From contig CM042694.1 of assembly GCA_023614405.1 (NCBI GenBank), positions 128,903,711 through 128,967,710 on the forward strand: a stretch of DNA of 64,000 nt. Direction: 5' to 3'. The notes beneath the pieces are model-generated. The model saw only the letters and a list, made by a program, of their open reading frames with translations. It searched no databases and was not told where the DNA came from. This DNA comes from Avena insularis (taxonomy: Eukaryota; Streptophyta; Magnoliopsida; Poales; Poaceae). Below are positions 1 to 9,396 of the stretch, piece by piece (within the stretch, counting starts at the first letter, position 1; every line of letters starts with the position of its first letter). A program made the translations under genes and the position numbers.

Positions 1-354
1 TGAAATGACTCCAGTTGTTGTTATTCAAAAGAACACACATGCAATGACACTGGTGAATCCATGTGTGGTCTCTGAAGAGAACACACATGCAATGAATCTA
101 GCTATGGTTAATGAGAAGAACACACATGCAATGACACTGGTTGTTGTTAGTAAAAAGAGCACACATTAAATGACACTGGTAGATCCATGTGTGGTCTCTA
201 AAGAGAACACACATTTCAATGACACTGGTGGATCCATATATGGTGTGTGAAAAGAACACACATGCAATGACTCCCGTTGTTGTTAGTAAAAAGAACACAC
301 ATGCAATGACACTGGTGGATCCATGTGTGGTCTCTGAAGAGAACACACATGCAA
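1..354. repeat. Satellite array, left arm (interrupted by element 1)
   Basis: Tandem 39-bp and 48/49-bp subunits with the common head ACACACATGCAATGACACT. The stretch matches positions 13676-14029 of the same window almost base for base. It breaks in the middle of a subunit head where element 1 begins, and the rest of that subunit resumes at 12217. No gene is present; the open frames here are a by-product of the repeat period. Confidence 0.95.
350..354. repeat. Target site duplication of element 1, left copy (TGCAA)
   Basis: TGCAA directly precedes the first LTR base. The same five bases follow the other LTR at 12217-12221. Five bases is the normal duplication length for Ty3/gypsy integrases. 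The uninterrupted paralogous site is present around 14020-14030, where the satellite reads through. Confidence 0.93.
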
Positions 355-2310
355 TGTGACACCCCGGTTCTGAAAAGACCGTGGCCTCTATGTGACATGC
401 CAATCCCTGGATCAGTTCATTGGCCCACAATAGAGTAAGATAGATAACATAGCAAAATATCCGTGTATCATAGATAACGAAGATCCAGAGTACCATTATT
501 ACAATAAAAGCTTAGCACAAGCTAGCTCAAATTATTCAGGTAGCAACATAAACGAGATAAATCCTCCATTCTTCAAATTTCCCACAAGTGAACAAGTGCC
601 GAGTGGAGTACCGTGGCCTATAACGATCAATCAGAATCGGAATAACTGCGGCAGATGAAACGCAACAGCCCCGAAGGGTCAATACATGGAATGTATGGCA
701 AGTAGAGCTAGTAAATGGAGACAATAGTACTAACATCTACATGCATATTTGGCAAGTGGAGCTGTGTCTGGCTTGCATTTGCAAATAACTTTGTCCTACT
801 TTCGTAAACAGTTTTTGATTTTCTTTGAAAAGATCCCAATTAAGTTAACCCAACAACATTAAAACAATTATGAAATTAGAATGAGCGAGAAACATTTCAT
901 GGAATCAATATCTAGCAACTCAGTTGTCCATAACCGGGGACACGGCTAATCGATTAGATTATACACTCTGCAGAGGTTAGTACACTTTACCCATGTGACT
1001 TGGCCAGCCCAGCTTCACCATCACTCTCATTTTGGGTGATGATAGGGAGAAGACCAAGAAGAGACTGTTCGAAGTAGCTCCTCAATCCCGGCGCACCGTC
1101 CAACCTACCAAAATTCTACATCTCTGGATACGCGGGTTCGAGTTACCACAACCTAATAAGTCCAACCAACCGCCCATTTCATTATTGGCACATGGTTGTA
1201 CACGTAAGCTACACAATAAAGAAGCCAATCATTCTCTCTTGATACCGGTGCCTTTCCAATGAAACCACCAAAATTATCAATACCATCACACCTGTGGAAT
1301 TCATTGATTAAGTTGTTTTAGTTTTCACAAACCAATACTTTGAGAAAACAAGTATCAATGATGTATCCCAGCCCTCGTTCAACATAGCATGGCTAAGCAC
1401 ATCTACAACGGTGGTTCATCTACAAGGAAAGCCCTACCACATAATAGGTCATAGCATAGCGATAGTATCATCCTACTCATGCAACTACAAAATACACGAC
1501 AATGCATTGAAAATAGTAGGACAATATCATGAACAAAGTAGCATCTACTTGCCTTGATTGAAGCGGTCGGAGGAACAATCCAAACACGAGCAAGGGTTGC
1601 ACTCCACACAATCTACACGACACAATTGCATTCATAAACAAACAATTCACAAACATATGCAACAAAGATGATGCATGAATGCAAGAACGGCAAGTGAATT
1701 AGTGCTACAGCTGCACCACATAATACTAATACATATTACTACCGAATACATGCATGGAAAATAGATTTGGCGCTAGGAAAACTATTAACCAAAAGTAGAG
1801 ATCTCTACTAGAGTTAGAACTTAAATAATTCACTACCAGTAGTATACTGTTTGTAAAATTCTGGAAAAATTCTACCTCATAGGCATCGCCGATAAGAAAC
1901 AGTACCAATTGGAATTACTCAAAAAGGAGTTATAAAACATCCCGAGTAATTAAAACACTGCAGAAAGCCATTAGACAAATACAGCAGAAGTTTTTACCGT
2001 AAGCCTATCTTTTTAATTCACGATGAGATTCCCTTCGTTCATACGAGTTCAGGGACATATCATACGCGATTTTTGGAGCTACGAAACTTTTACTATGAAT
2101 TTATTACTCCGAAAAGGCCACTAACTAGTTTGATTAAACTGTACTAAACCTGACAGTAAAAGTCTGAACCAAAGGTACAGCGAGATTCTACACGACTCAC
2201 TGAACTCGTGCATATTTTATTTGCAATTTTTGGCCAAGCGGTTTAATTTCTACGCAATTTACAAGATCCTACCGAAATCTGCCAACTAATAGGATTAACG
2301 AAATTGACCC

Positions 2311-2429
2311 AGTCAACTGTGTCTGTTTGACTGGTCAACTGGTCTGATGACTGGGCGCTGACTGGGCGTCTGACCAGTCAACGTCTGGGGCCTCTGACTA
2401 GTCAACGTCTGGAGTGCTGACCAGTCAAC
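2311..2429 (-). promoter_or_regulatory. Cluster of TTGACT/TTGACC motifs in LTR of element 1
   Basis: At least five copies of GTTGACT or GTTGACC (read on the minus strand; plus-strand AGTCAAC or GGTCAAC) lie within about 120 bp, in a block of imperfect short direct repeats around GACCAGTCAACGTCTG. TTGAC is the core of the W-box bound by WRKY factors. The block also occurs in the other LTR at about 11362-11482. It lies downstream of the putative core promoter in element orientation, so a promoter role is uncertain. Confidence 0.35.
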
Positions 2430-2850
2430 GAACGATCTAAGCCGCTGATCTGAGATCTGACGGTGGCTGCTGTCTTACCGGAAACGGACGGCGAATCGAA
2501 CTCCGGCGAGCTCCGGACGGCGGCGACGGTCGGTTCCGGCGGCGTGGTTCTACCTGCACGTACACACACGGTCAACTACGGCTCCCGGAATAATTAAACG
2601 CGCGCGCGTACGCGGCGATCTGCAGGGCGCAGTTGGCGGCGGCGGATGGAGACGCGGAGCACGGGAACGGAAAGAGGGCGGCGAGACGAACCCGGCAACA
2701 GACGCGGCGATGGCCGGCGGCGGAGGGGTGGCCGGCGGCGGCGAGGAGAAGCGACGGCGGCGGCGCGATCGGCAGGAGGCGGCGCCAGGAGGAGGTCGCG
2801 TACGTGGGTTTGGGTTGCGTGCACGGTCTACGAGGCAGGGGTGGGGTCCT

Positions 2851-2864
2851 CCTTTTATTGGTCC
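2851..2864 (-). promoter_or_regulatory. Putative core promoter of element 1 (CCAAT plus AATAAAAGG)
   Basis: On the minus strand the sequence reads GGACCAATAAAAGG, a CCAAT motif running into a TATA-like A/T tract. It lies about 400 bp inside the LTR start and upstream of a GC-rich segment, a plausible U3/R boundary. The matching stretch is missing from the 5' LTR, where about 50 bp are absent near 11847. This is a motif-level guess only. Confidence 0.3.
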
Positions 2865-3260
2865 TTCACGCGCAGAAAAAAAAACAGTCCTAAACTGAAA
2901 ACGGTCCAGATTTGACTCCGATTCGGAAATCGGTCCGGATTTTCGGACCGTTTTCCGGCGGTTTACTAAAACGTCCGAGTCTTTTGCATACGAACTCCGA
3001 TTGGAGCGATTTTCGCGCCTACGGGTTCGTATCGTCGAGGGGAACAACCTTCAGTCGAAGTTTGAGCGAAAGCTCGAACCTACAGGGGTGGTTGTTGCAA
3101 GTCCCTCTAAAGCTCCCCGCAGGAACCTCGAAGCGAAACAAAATAGGGTTTTGACGATGGCGTTTCGCCGAACCTTTCTACTCGACGATTTTGCATGGAA
3201 AAGCATGATGCAATGATATGAATGATATGCAAGACCAAATCTAAAATTTGGGATGTGACA

Positions 3261-3274
3261 AGACTAACCCCCTT
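3261..3274 (-). other. Polypurine tract of element 1
   Basis: The minus strand reads AAGGGGGTTAGTCT directly before the 3' LTR. This is the expected position and composition for the plus-strand priming site. It overlaps the TAA stop of pol at 3273-3275, so the reading frame runs almost into the LTR. Confidence 0.8.
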
Positions 3275-3608
3275 AAGATGAATCTCGTCCTCGAGATTCG
3301 GCGCGGCTAGCAAATAGGTGTGGGTAGTCCTCTCGGATGTCATCTTCACGCTCCCAAGTGGCTTCCTCTTCGGTGTGGTGGCTCCACTGCACCTTGCAAA
3401 ACTTGATTGTCTTGGTACGGGTAGTCCTTTCTGCTGTCTCCAGAATCTTGACCGGTTTCTCCTCATAGGTCAAGTCGTTCTCAAGCTGAACCTCCTCTAG
3501 CGGTACAGTGTCTCCCAATGGTGTATCCACCATCTCCGGATGGCACTTCTTCAGCTGGGATACATGGAACACGTTGTGAACAGCAGACAGAGCCTCTGGC
3601 AACTCCAA
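3273..3608 (-). pseudogene. Pol C-terminus of element 1: end of integrase plus chromodomain
   Basis: The frame opens with the conserved VHNVFHVSQLKKC segment at the end of the GPY/F region of gypsy integrases. A chromodomain follows at about 3315-3470, recognisable by YEEKPVKILE near its start and KVQWSHHTEEEATWE in the middle. Chromodomains of this family are thought to bind histone marks of heterochromatin and steer integration; insertion in a satellite fits that. The frame ends at TAA 3273-3275, overlapping the polypurine tract. It is in a different frame from the integrase segment just upstream, so a frameshift lies between them. Confidence 0.85.
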
Positions 3609-4560
3609 CTGATAGGAACTTCTCCTTTGCGTGCTAAGACCCGATACGGTCCAATAAATCGAGGTGCCAGCTTACCCTTAATACCAAATCTCTTGATTCC
3701 ACGGAGTGGCGATACTCTGAGGTATGCTCTATCACCTATCTCATATACCACTTCCTTGCGCTTGGCGTCAGCGTAGCTCTTCTGTCTTGATTGTGCTACC
3801 TTCAGTCTGTCTCTAATCAAGGCGACCTTCTCCTCAGCATCCTTGATCAAATCAGGTCCAAACAACTGACGTTCTCCTACTCCATCCCATAGCAATGGTG
3901 TTCGGCACCGTTTCCCATACAGCACATCGAACGGTGACGTCTTGATGCTGGTTTGATAGCTGTTGTTGTAGGAAAACTCCGCATACGGTAAATTCTCATC
4001 CCAACTAGAACCATGAGCCAAGGCGCAAGCTCTTAGCATGTCCTCCAAAATCTGATTCACCCTCTCGGTGCATCCATCCGTCTCAGGTGAAACGCATTGC
4101 TAAACTCAATCTAGTACCAAGTGACTCGTGGCAAATGGCGCCGTAAGTGTGAGGTAAATTGGGTGCCTCTATCGAATCTGATACTCTTGGGAACTCCATG
4201 TAGGCACACAATCTTGTCCATGTAAATCTTGGCCAACCTTGCACTTGTATAGGTCGTCTTCACTGGTATAAAGTGGGCTACCTTGGTCAAATGATCGACC
4301 ACCACCCAAATAGAGTCATATCCACCTGGTCACAGCGATCCTGTGATAAAGTCCATTCCCACTCTATCCCATTTCCAAACCGGCACGGGCAAAGGCTGTA
4401 GCAGTCCTGCTGGTTTCTGGTGTTCCGCCTTCACTCGGCTACATACATCACATAGGGTGATATGCTCTGCGATGTCTCCCTTCATGTTGTTCCACCAGAA
4501 TCTGTCCTTTAGGTCCATATACATCTTCGTATTGCCCGGATGTATGGAATACGGCGAGTC
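3551..4560 (-). pseudogene. Integrase of element 1 (zinc-binding domain, DDE core, GPY/F)
   Basis: The HHCC zinc-binding domain sits near 4420-4510 (SIHPG and LCDVC motifs). The catalytic core keeps the first aspartate in VVDHLTK (4294-4296), the second in FDRGTQFTS (4171-4173) and the glutamate in CTERVNQ (4064-4066), consistent with D,D-35-E. An in-frame TGA at 4330-4332 interrupts the start of the core, and at least one frameshift near 4085-4130 separates the second aspartate from the glutamate. The GPY/F-type region (RFIGPYRVL) follows near 3650-3680. The active-site residues survive while the frame is broken, which suggests recent decay or consensus errors. Confidence 0.85.
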
Positions 4561-5322
4561 ATGAGCTTCCTGCATAATCAACTTCCTTAACTCCGGATCG
4601 TTGGGCACACACAAACGATCTCCATACCATAAGGTACCTTGCTCATCCTCGCGGAATTCCCTTGCTCGACCTTCCTTCATCTTTTCCTTAACTTCATCTA
4701 TCTCTTTGTCTCCCACTTGAGCCTTCCTGATTCTGTCATGAAGCGTTGGTTGGACTTCCATTGTAGCCAAATATCCTTCAGATACTACCTCCAGTCTAAG
4801 GTCCTTGAATTGCTTGCACAAATCCTCAGGCAATTCACCAATTGTCAATCCATTGGCATAAACCTTCCGGCTCAGAGCATCAGCTACTACATTGGCCTTT
4901 CCTAGGTGATATTGCAGATTCATGTCGTAGTCCTTGATAAGTTCCAACCATCTCCTTTGTCTCATGTTCAGCTCCTTCTGTGTAAATATGTATTTCAGGC
5001 TCTTGTGGTCGGTGTACACATCACAGTGTTTTCCCATTAAGTAATGCCTCCATACCTTGAGCGCATGAACCACTGACGCTAACTCCAAGTCGTGTGTGGG
5101 GTAATTCCGCTCATGGTGCTTGAGTTGTCGCGAGGCATAAGACACTACTCTCCCATCTTGCATCAGCACACTCCCAAGTCCCTGTCGAGAAGCATCACAG
5201 TACACTTGGAAATCCTTCAAGATCTGTAAACACGTAACAGCAATACTAGTCGACGCTTCGGTCTGGAAAGCTAGCTTCACACACATCCGTCCATTCAAAC
5301 TTCTCTCCTTCTTGAAGTTCAT
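4561..5322 (-). pseudogene. RNase H of element 1 with connection to integrase
   Basis: All expected acidic residues are visible: D in VYCDASRQG (5194-5196), E in [10 protein letters not shown] in YTDHKSLKY and D in VVADALSRK. The frame stays open through the tether into the integrase zinc domain. The stretch just upstream, about 5220-5275, between the RT thumb and RNase H does not read like the family consensus, so the RT-RNase H junction has a small rearrangement or several compensating indels. Confidence 0.85.
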
Positions 5323-6150
5323 TCATCGGCTTAGCAATCTTGGAAAAGTTTTCAATGAACCTCCTATAATATCCAGCAAGTCCCAGAAAGCTTCGAATCT
5401 CTCCAGCATTCTTGGGTGCTTCCCACTCAGTTACTGCAGTCACTTTGCTTGGATCAACAGCGACTCCTTCTCCTGACACTACGTGTCCAAGACACCCACC
5501 GGTGTTAAGCCAGAATTCACACTTGCTGAATTTGGCATACACCGGTGTTCCTCGGTTTCTCCATAATCGATGCAGATGTTTCTCATGCTCAGCATTATCC
5601 TTGGAATATATCAGTATGTCATCAATAAACACCACTACGAACTTGTCCAAGTTCTCCATAAATACCTTGTTCATCATGGTCATGAAATATGCCGGGCATT
5701 CGTTAGTCCAAATGACATAACCGTATACTCATATAAACCATACCTAGTGGTGAAGGCGGTTTTTGGTACATCCTCTTTCCGGATCTTCAATTGAAAGTAG
5801 CCAGATCGCAGATCAATCTTGCTGAACACCTTTGCTCCTTCCAGTTGATCAAACAAATCATTTATGTTCGGCAGAGGGTACTTGTTCTTGATGGTTACCT
5901 CATTCAGCGAGCGATAGTCCACCACTAACCTCTTGGTGCTGTCTTTCTTCTCCACAAACAGAACAGGTGCACCCCATGACGACGCACTAGGCTGAATGAA
6001 TCCCTTTTCCAGCTGCTCTTTCAACTGTTTCTTCAATTCCCTCAGCTCATCCACATCCACCTTATATGGTTTCTTTGCTATTGGTCCTGTTCCCGGCATC
6101 AGGTCGATAAGAAACTCTACTTCCCTGTCAGGTGGCATCCCTGGCAGTTC
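5246..6150 (-). pseudogene. Reverse transcriptase of element 1, frameshifted
   Basis: The fingers and palm begin near 6135 with [18 protein letters not shown] and include the [23 protein letters not shown] and [12 protein letters not shown] motifs. The catalytic FIDDILIYS motif is intact (aspartates at 5618-5623). The thumb and connection (EIRSFLGLAGYYRRFIENFS) follow. Just after MSFGLTNA the frame is lost near 5692-5697, where one base is missing from a C run; the next segment is in another frame. This enzyme copies element RNA to DNA in cytoplasmic particles. As read, it is split into two non-functional parts. Confidence 0.88.
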
Positions 6151-6606
6151 TTCCGGAAACACGTCGGGGTAATCCCTTATCACTGGCACAGTATCCATGC
6201 TAACCCCCTTAAGAGAATTCAGCTTACACCTTCCTGGTCGTGCGGCTGACTTGAATCTAATCCTCTTACCATCCGGGGTTTTGAGTGAAACAGCTCGCTG
6301 TGCACAATCTATGTGTCCCTCGTGCATAGACATCCAATCCATACCCAGAATAACGTCTAATCCCTGTGATTCCAACACTACCAAATGTGCAATGAAGTTG
6401 TGTGTTCCAATCCTCACAGTTAAATCGCGGCATCCCGCACTAGCTATCATATCTCCTCCAGGTGAGCTCACTCTAAAAGACCTCTTCATAGACTCAGTAG
6501 GTAACTTATACTTATCCACAAATGCTCTTGATATGAATGAATGCGATGCACCAGATTTCGAAAGTATAAGTGCAGGTAAGTGTTGATTGAAACTTACCAA
6601 ACACAA
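6151..6606 (-). pseudogene. Aspartic protease of element 1 with altered active site
   Basis: A retropepsin-like domain follows gag: the [12 protein letters not shown] segment, the middle strands around [16 protein letters not shown], and the linker ending [14 protein letters not shown] ahead of RT. The catalytic triad normally reads D-S/T-G, but here it reads K-S-G (lysine codon at 6556-6558), so the essential aspartate is missing. As read, it could not process the polyprotein. Identification rests on position and flanking motifs. Confidence 0.85.
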
Positions 6607-7632
6607 GGTCGCTCGTCTAGAATCTCTTCCACATTCATGTGGTTCAACGTGGCCTTCTCATTGTTGGTTGGCTTCAGTCCTTTCCTCTCCTGACAGTTAT
6701 CATAGTGTCCCTTCTACTTACACTTGAAGCATGTCACCTCACTCAGATCCTTCTTCACAAAATTGCGATCACGTTGCGGTCATGTCCACCGTGTCCTCCG
6801 TGAGTGGTGAGAGTGTCCTCCTTGTGGCTGTGGTGACTGCTCCTATGGTTGTCATGACGATGCCCATCGCCTCCATGGTGGTGGCGATCATGGCTCCCAT
6901 GGTCACTCCCTCCATGCTTGGAGTATCCATCATATGAAGTGCGAGACTTGTGGTGTGAGCCAGTGGTGATTGTTGTTCTTTCTCTTGCGGCTTTCCACCT
7001 GCTTGTGCTTCCCTTCCAGGATTCTGGCCTTGTCCATGAGCTCCTGGAAAGTGGGGCAATAAACCACCAGTAGCTGCACTGAAAGCTCATCACTGAGGCC
7101 ATCCAGGAATCTCTCCCTCCTTTTGCATCGTGTCAACATCCTCAGTGCATAACGGGACATGTTGTTGAACTCCTCAATGTACTCGGCCAGTGCGATTGGT
7201 TTGGCGCAAGTTGCGAACTCCTTCCTCTTCAGGCTCGTAACTCCACGAAGACACGTGGTCGGTCCTGAAACCTTCCTCAAACATAGCTCAAGTCACGGTA
7301 TTCGTGAGGGTGGGTGATCTGAAATGTGTCCCACCAAGAAGCGGCTGGTCCCTCCAGAGGTGAGCGGCAAACCTCACCTTCTCAGCATCGGTGCATCCAA
7401 CAGTTACTAGATCCTTGTTGACGGAACGCAACCAATGAGAGCAACCATTGGTTCCATGCAGAGAGAACTTAGCTGGCCTTAACCTGAGAAATCTGGTGAG
7501 AGCATCTCCCTGAGGCTGATTGTTTCCATTGTTGTTGTTCTGATTCGCCATGAACTGGGTCATCACTTGGGTCAGCTGTGCCTGAGCTGCCATGAGCTGC
7601 TCCAACTCAGTGGGTTGGCGGCGGGGAGGCAT
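6607..7632 (-). pseudogene. Gag of element 1, frameshifted
   Basis: The likely start is the ATG at 7632 (MPPRRQPTELEQLM), because the Tekay-type N-terminal helix follows (AQAQLTQVMTQFMANQ). The capsid region is recognisable (SVNKDLVTVGCTDAEKVRFAAH; later VAEYIEEFNN-like and RRERFLDGLSDELSVQL) but lies in at least two frames, with shifts near 7350 and 7285. A histidine- and glycine-rich stretch follows at about 6770-6950. One CCHC zinc knuckle near 6680-6730 (CFKC then GHYDNC) has a TAG at 6714-6716 between its second cysteine and the histidine, and one residue fewer than usual between histidine and the last cysteine. Gag would form the particle and package RNA. Confidence 0.82.
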
Positions 7633-8251
7633 CTGCGGTTCAGCACAGGTAAGTTTAGAAAGAATCAACTACGGCAATAGGATTCTACCCATGCATATGG
7701 TCAAGCAACAACAAACAATAGCAGACAATCACAAGCAAGCAACACATCAACAAACAAGCGGTCCAGCAACATCCCAGGTGCTATCCTAGCAGTATATAAC
7801 TACTGAAATAGTTTTGCAAGAGTTGGCAATGGTTAACTAAACAGTTGAGCATCAAAACGACAAAACAACAATTCTGACAGAACAGTTCTGCTGTGTTCGC
7901 GAATTTTTCCGCCTGACTTAAACTCGTCAGAAAATTAAGACAATTTTTGTGCATATAGAACAGGAAGTTCTGCATCAGCCCAATTTTTTTTCAGATTTTT
8001 CCGAGTTACCAGAAAAATATGAAAAATCGCGCAGTACTGCTGTATCAGCAGAAAAACTGCAGCGAAAACAACACAGATAGTAACCAAATTGCCATAACTC
8101 TTTCATATAATTTTGCACAAATAAATCCTGGAATATTGGAGTACACAAATAAGCATCTAAACACTCTTACACTAACACGAACTAAGTATCACAACGATCG
8201 AGAATAAACCTAACGATTTCGCCTAACGAGGACTAATTGGTGGACTTCTAT
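7633..8251 (-). other. Untranslated spacer between the extra frame and gag of element 1
   Basis: AT-rich stretch of about 600 bp. The longest open frames are about 60 codons, without recognisable motifs, and both strands are interrupted. It contains CAA-rich and A-rich runs on the plus strand. I see no gene here; it is probably leader RNA of the element. Confidence 0.6.
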
Positions 8252-9228
8252 CTACTTCTTGAAGAGTTTGAGGTAGGTCCTTGCGGTCATGCGTTGGCGC
8301 TTCGGCTCGCGGTACAACCATGGTGGTGGAGTGTACACCTCTCCTGAACCATCACTTGAAACGTCAAACTCCACCTCTTCTGGATCCTCCTCTTCTCCTT
8401 CATCCTCAGCTGCAACTGCAACAGCTTCATCTCCTCCACCATCATCGTCTCCATCATCATCATCCTCGTCCTCATCATCATCTCCACTGTCATCATCATC
8501 CCCATTGTTGCCATCATATCCATTGTCATCATCAGAGGGTGGATTCAGCTGTGCTTGGAGAGCGGCAATCTGGGCTGTCATAGCTTCAATAGTTTGATCC
8601 CTTTCTTGGATTGTCCCTTGCGTTCTGTTGTATGTTCGGTGTTCTCCTGCAAGATGCCATGAAGATGTGCCATGGTTGCATCTCCGCTATCGGGGCATTC
8701 TCCGTAACTCCACGCTTCATGCAAAGTGTCAATCTCTCCCTTGGACCACCATACCATTGCTAGTAAAATCTGCAATCTCCTTTATCATCCTCACCTTCTC
8801 TGCTAGAGCTCCATTCTCCCTTTCCATGTCCTTTATGTGCCTCTGACGGGGCGGCATGTTGTTCCTGTCGCCCGGGGTAACCACAATGTTCCCATCTTCA
8901 CCACGCCTTCCATAGTCACGGTAGGGTGAATCTGCCGGTAGTAGGTGTCGGACTTGATGGCAGTGGCGAGAGGGCTTCATGTATGGCTGTTGATTCCAAG
9001 TCCCGATTGCAGTGAGGTCTTGGTGTAGATCAAGTGCAGGGTTTGGCAAGGCATCTCTGAATATGAAGGTAGTGATCTCCCATGCATCCTCTCCATATCC
9101 ATAGGTGTACAGCTTTCTTCCCTTGAACATGGGCGTGGCAATCCCAATGACCATGAGAGCTGAGCTAACTGCCTTGCAAAGGGCCTTGGTGACTCCATGG
9201 TGGCATACTCAGTCCTGACTTCTCCCAT
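8252..9228 (-). pseudogene. Extra broken reading frame upstream of gag in element 1
   Basis: Three overlapping minus-strand segments look like one protein split by frameshifts: 9228 to about 9150 (starting MGEVRTEYATMESPRPF), about 9154-8730 (with YGYGEDAWEITTFIFRDAL and a charged segment MERENGALAEKVRMIKE that could form a coiled coil), and 8581-8252 (AQIAALQAQL followed by a run of aspartate and glutamate, then TPPPWLYREPKRQR). I do not recognise the family and assign no function. It lies between the primer site and gag, where some plant gypsy lineages (Ogre/Tat) carry an additional frame; this is not a standard Tekay component as far as I know. It could be a captured host fragment or an accessory protein. 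Confidence 0.5.
8395..8545. repeat. Low-complexity CAT/TCC-rich tract
   Basis: The plus strand is a trinucleotide-rich run of CATCAT, TCCTCC and similar. On the minus strand it encodes the acidic aspartate/glutamate tail of the extra frame. It also creates spurious histidine- or serine-rich frames on the plus strand. Confidence 0.8.
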
Positions 9229-9380
9229 CTATCAAGTAAAAGAGGAAAGTGTGAGAATAGCATATGGTAAGAATTTACAAGGGTGAAAGGCATAAGATGA
9301 AAGATAGAGTTAATATAGGCTTTAATAAATCTATGGCTTCCTAATCCAATTCTAGGTCATGATCCTACAGTCGACACACG

Positions 9381-9393
9381 GGCTCTGATACCA
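9381..9393 (-). other. Primer binding site of element 1 (tRNA-iMet)
   Basis: The minus strand reads TGGTATCAGAGCC three bases downstream of the end of the 5' LTR. This matches the 3' end complement of initiator methionine tRNA, the usual primer of plant gypsy and copia elements. It fixes the minus-strand orientation of element 1. Confidence 0.92.
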
Positions 9394-9396
9394 TCC

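Larger units (their letters stand above)
355..3260 (-). repeat. 3' LTR of element 1
   Basis: 2906 bp, matching 9397-12216 over its whole length. In element orientation it starts TGTCACATCCCAA at 3260 and ends GGTGTCACA at 355. A perfect 6-bp inverted repeat (CCAAAT at 3235-3240, ATTTGG at 3246-3251) lies just inside the start. Positions 355-2280 are AT-rich and close to the partner LTR; 2440-3100 is GC-rich and differs by many small indels. Open frames on either strand of the GC-rich part are not genes. Confidence 0.95.

Noticed and set aside
2594..3216. Several arginine-, proline- or glycine-rich frames in the GC-rich LTR block of element 1
   Set aside because: They occur on both strands in GC-rich sequence, are not conserved in the partner LTR and carry no domain.
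5412..6586. Plus-strand frames opposite protease and RT (for example 6197-6586)
   Set aside because: They are antisense shadows of the minus-strand pol, whose motifs are clear.
8281..8597. Histidine/serine-rich plus-strand frames
   Set aside because: Translation of the CAT/TCC low-complexity tract in other frames; the minus strand has the more plausible acidic tail.
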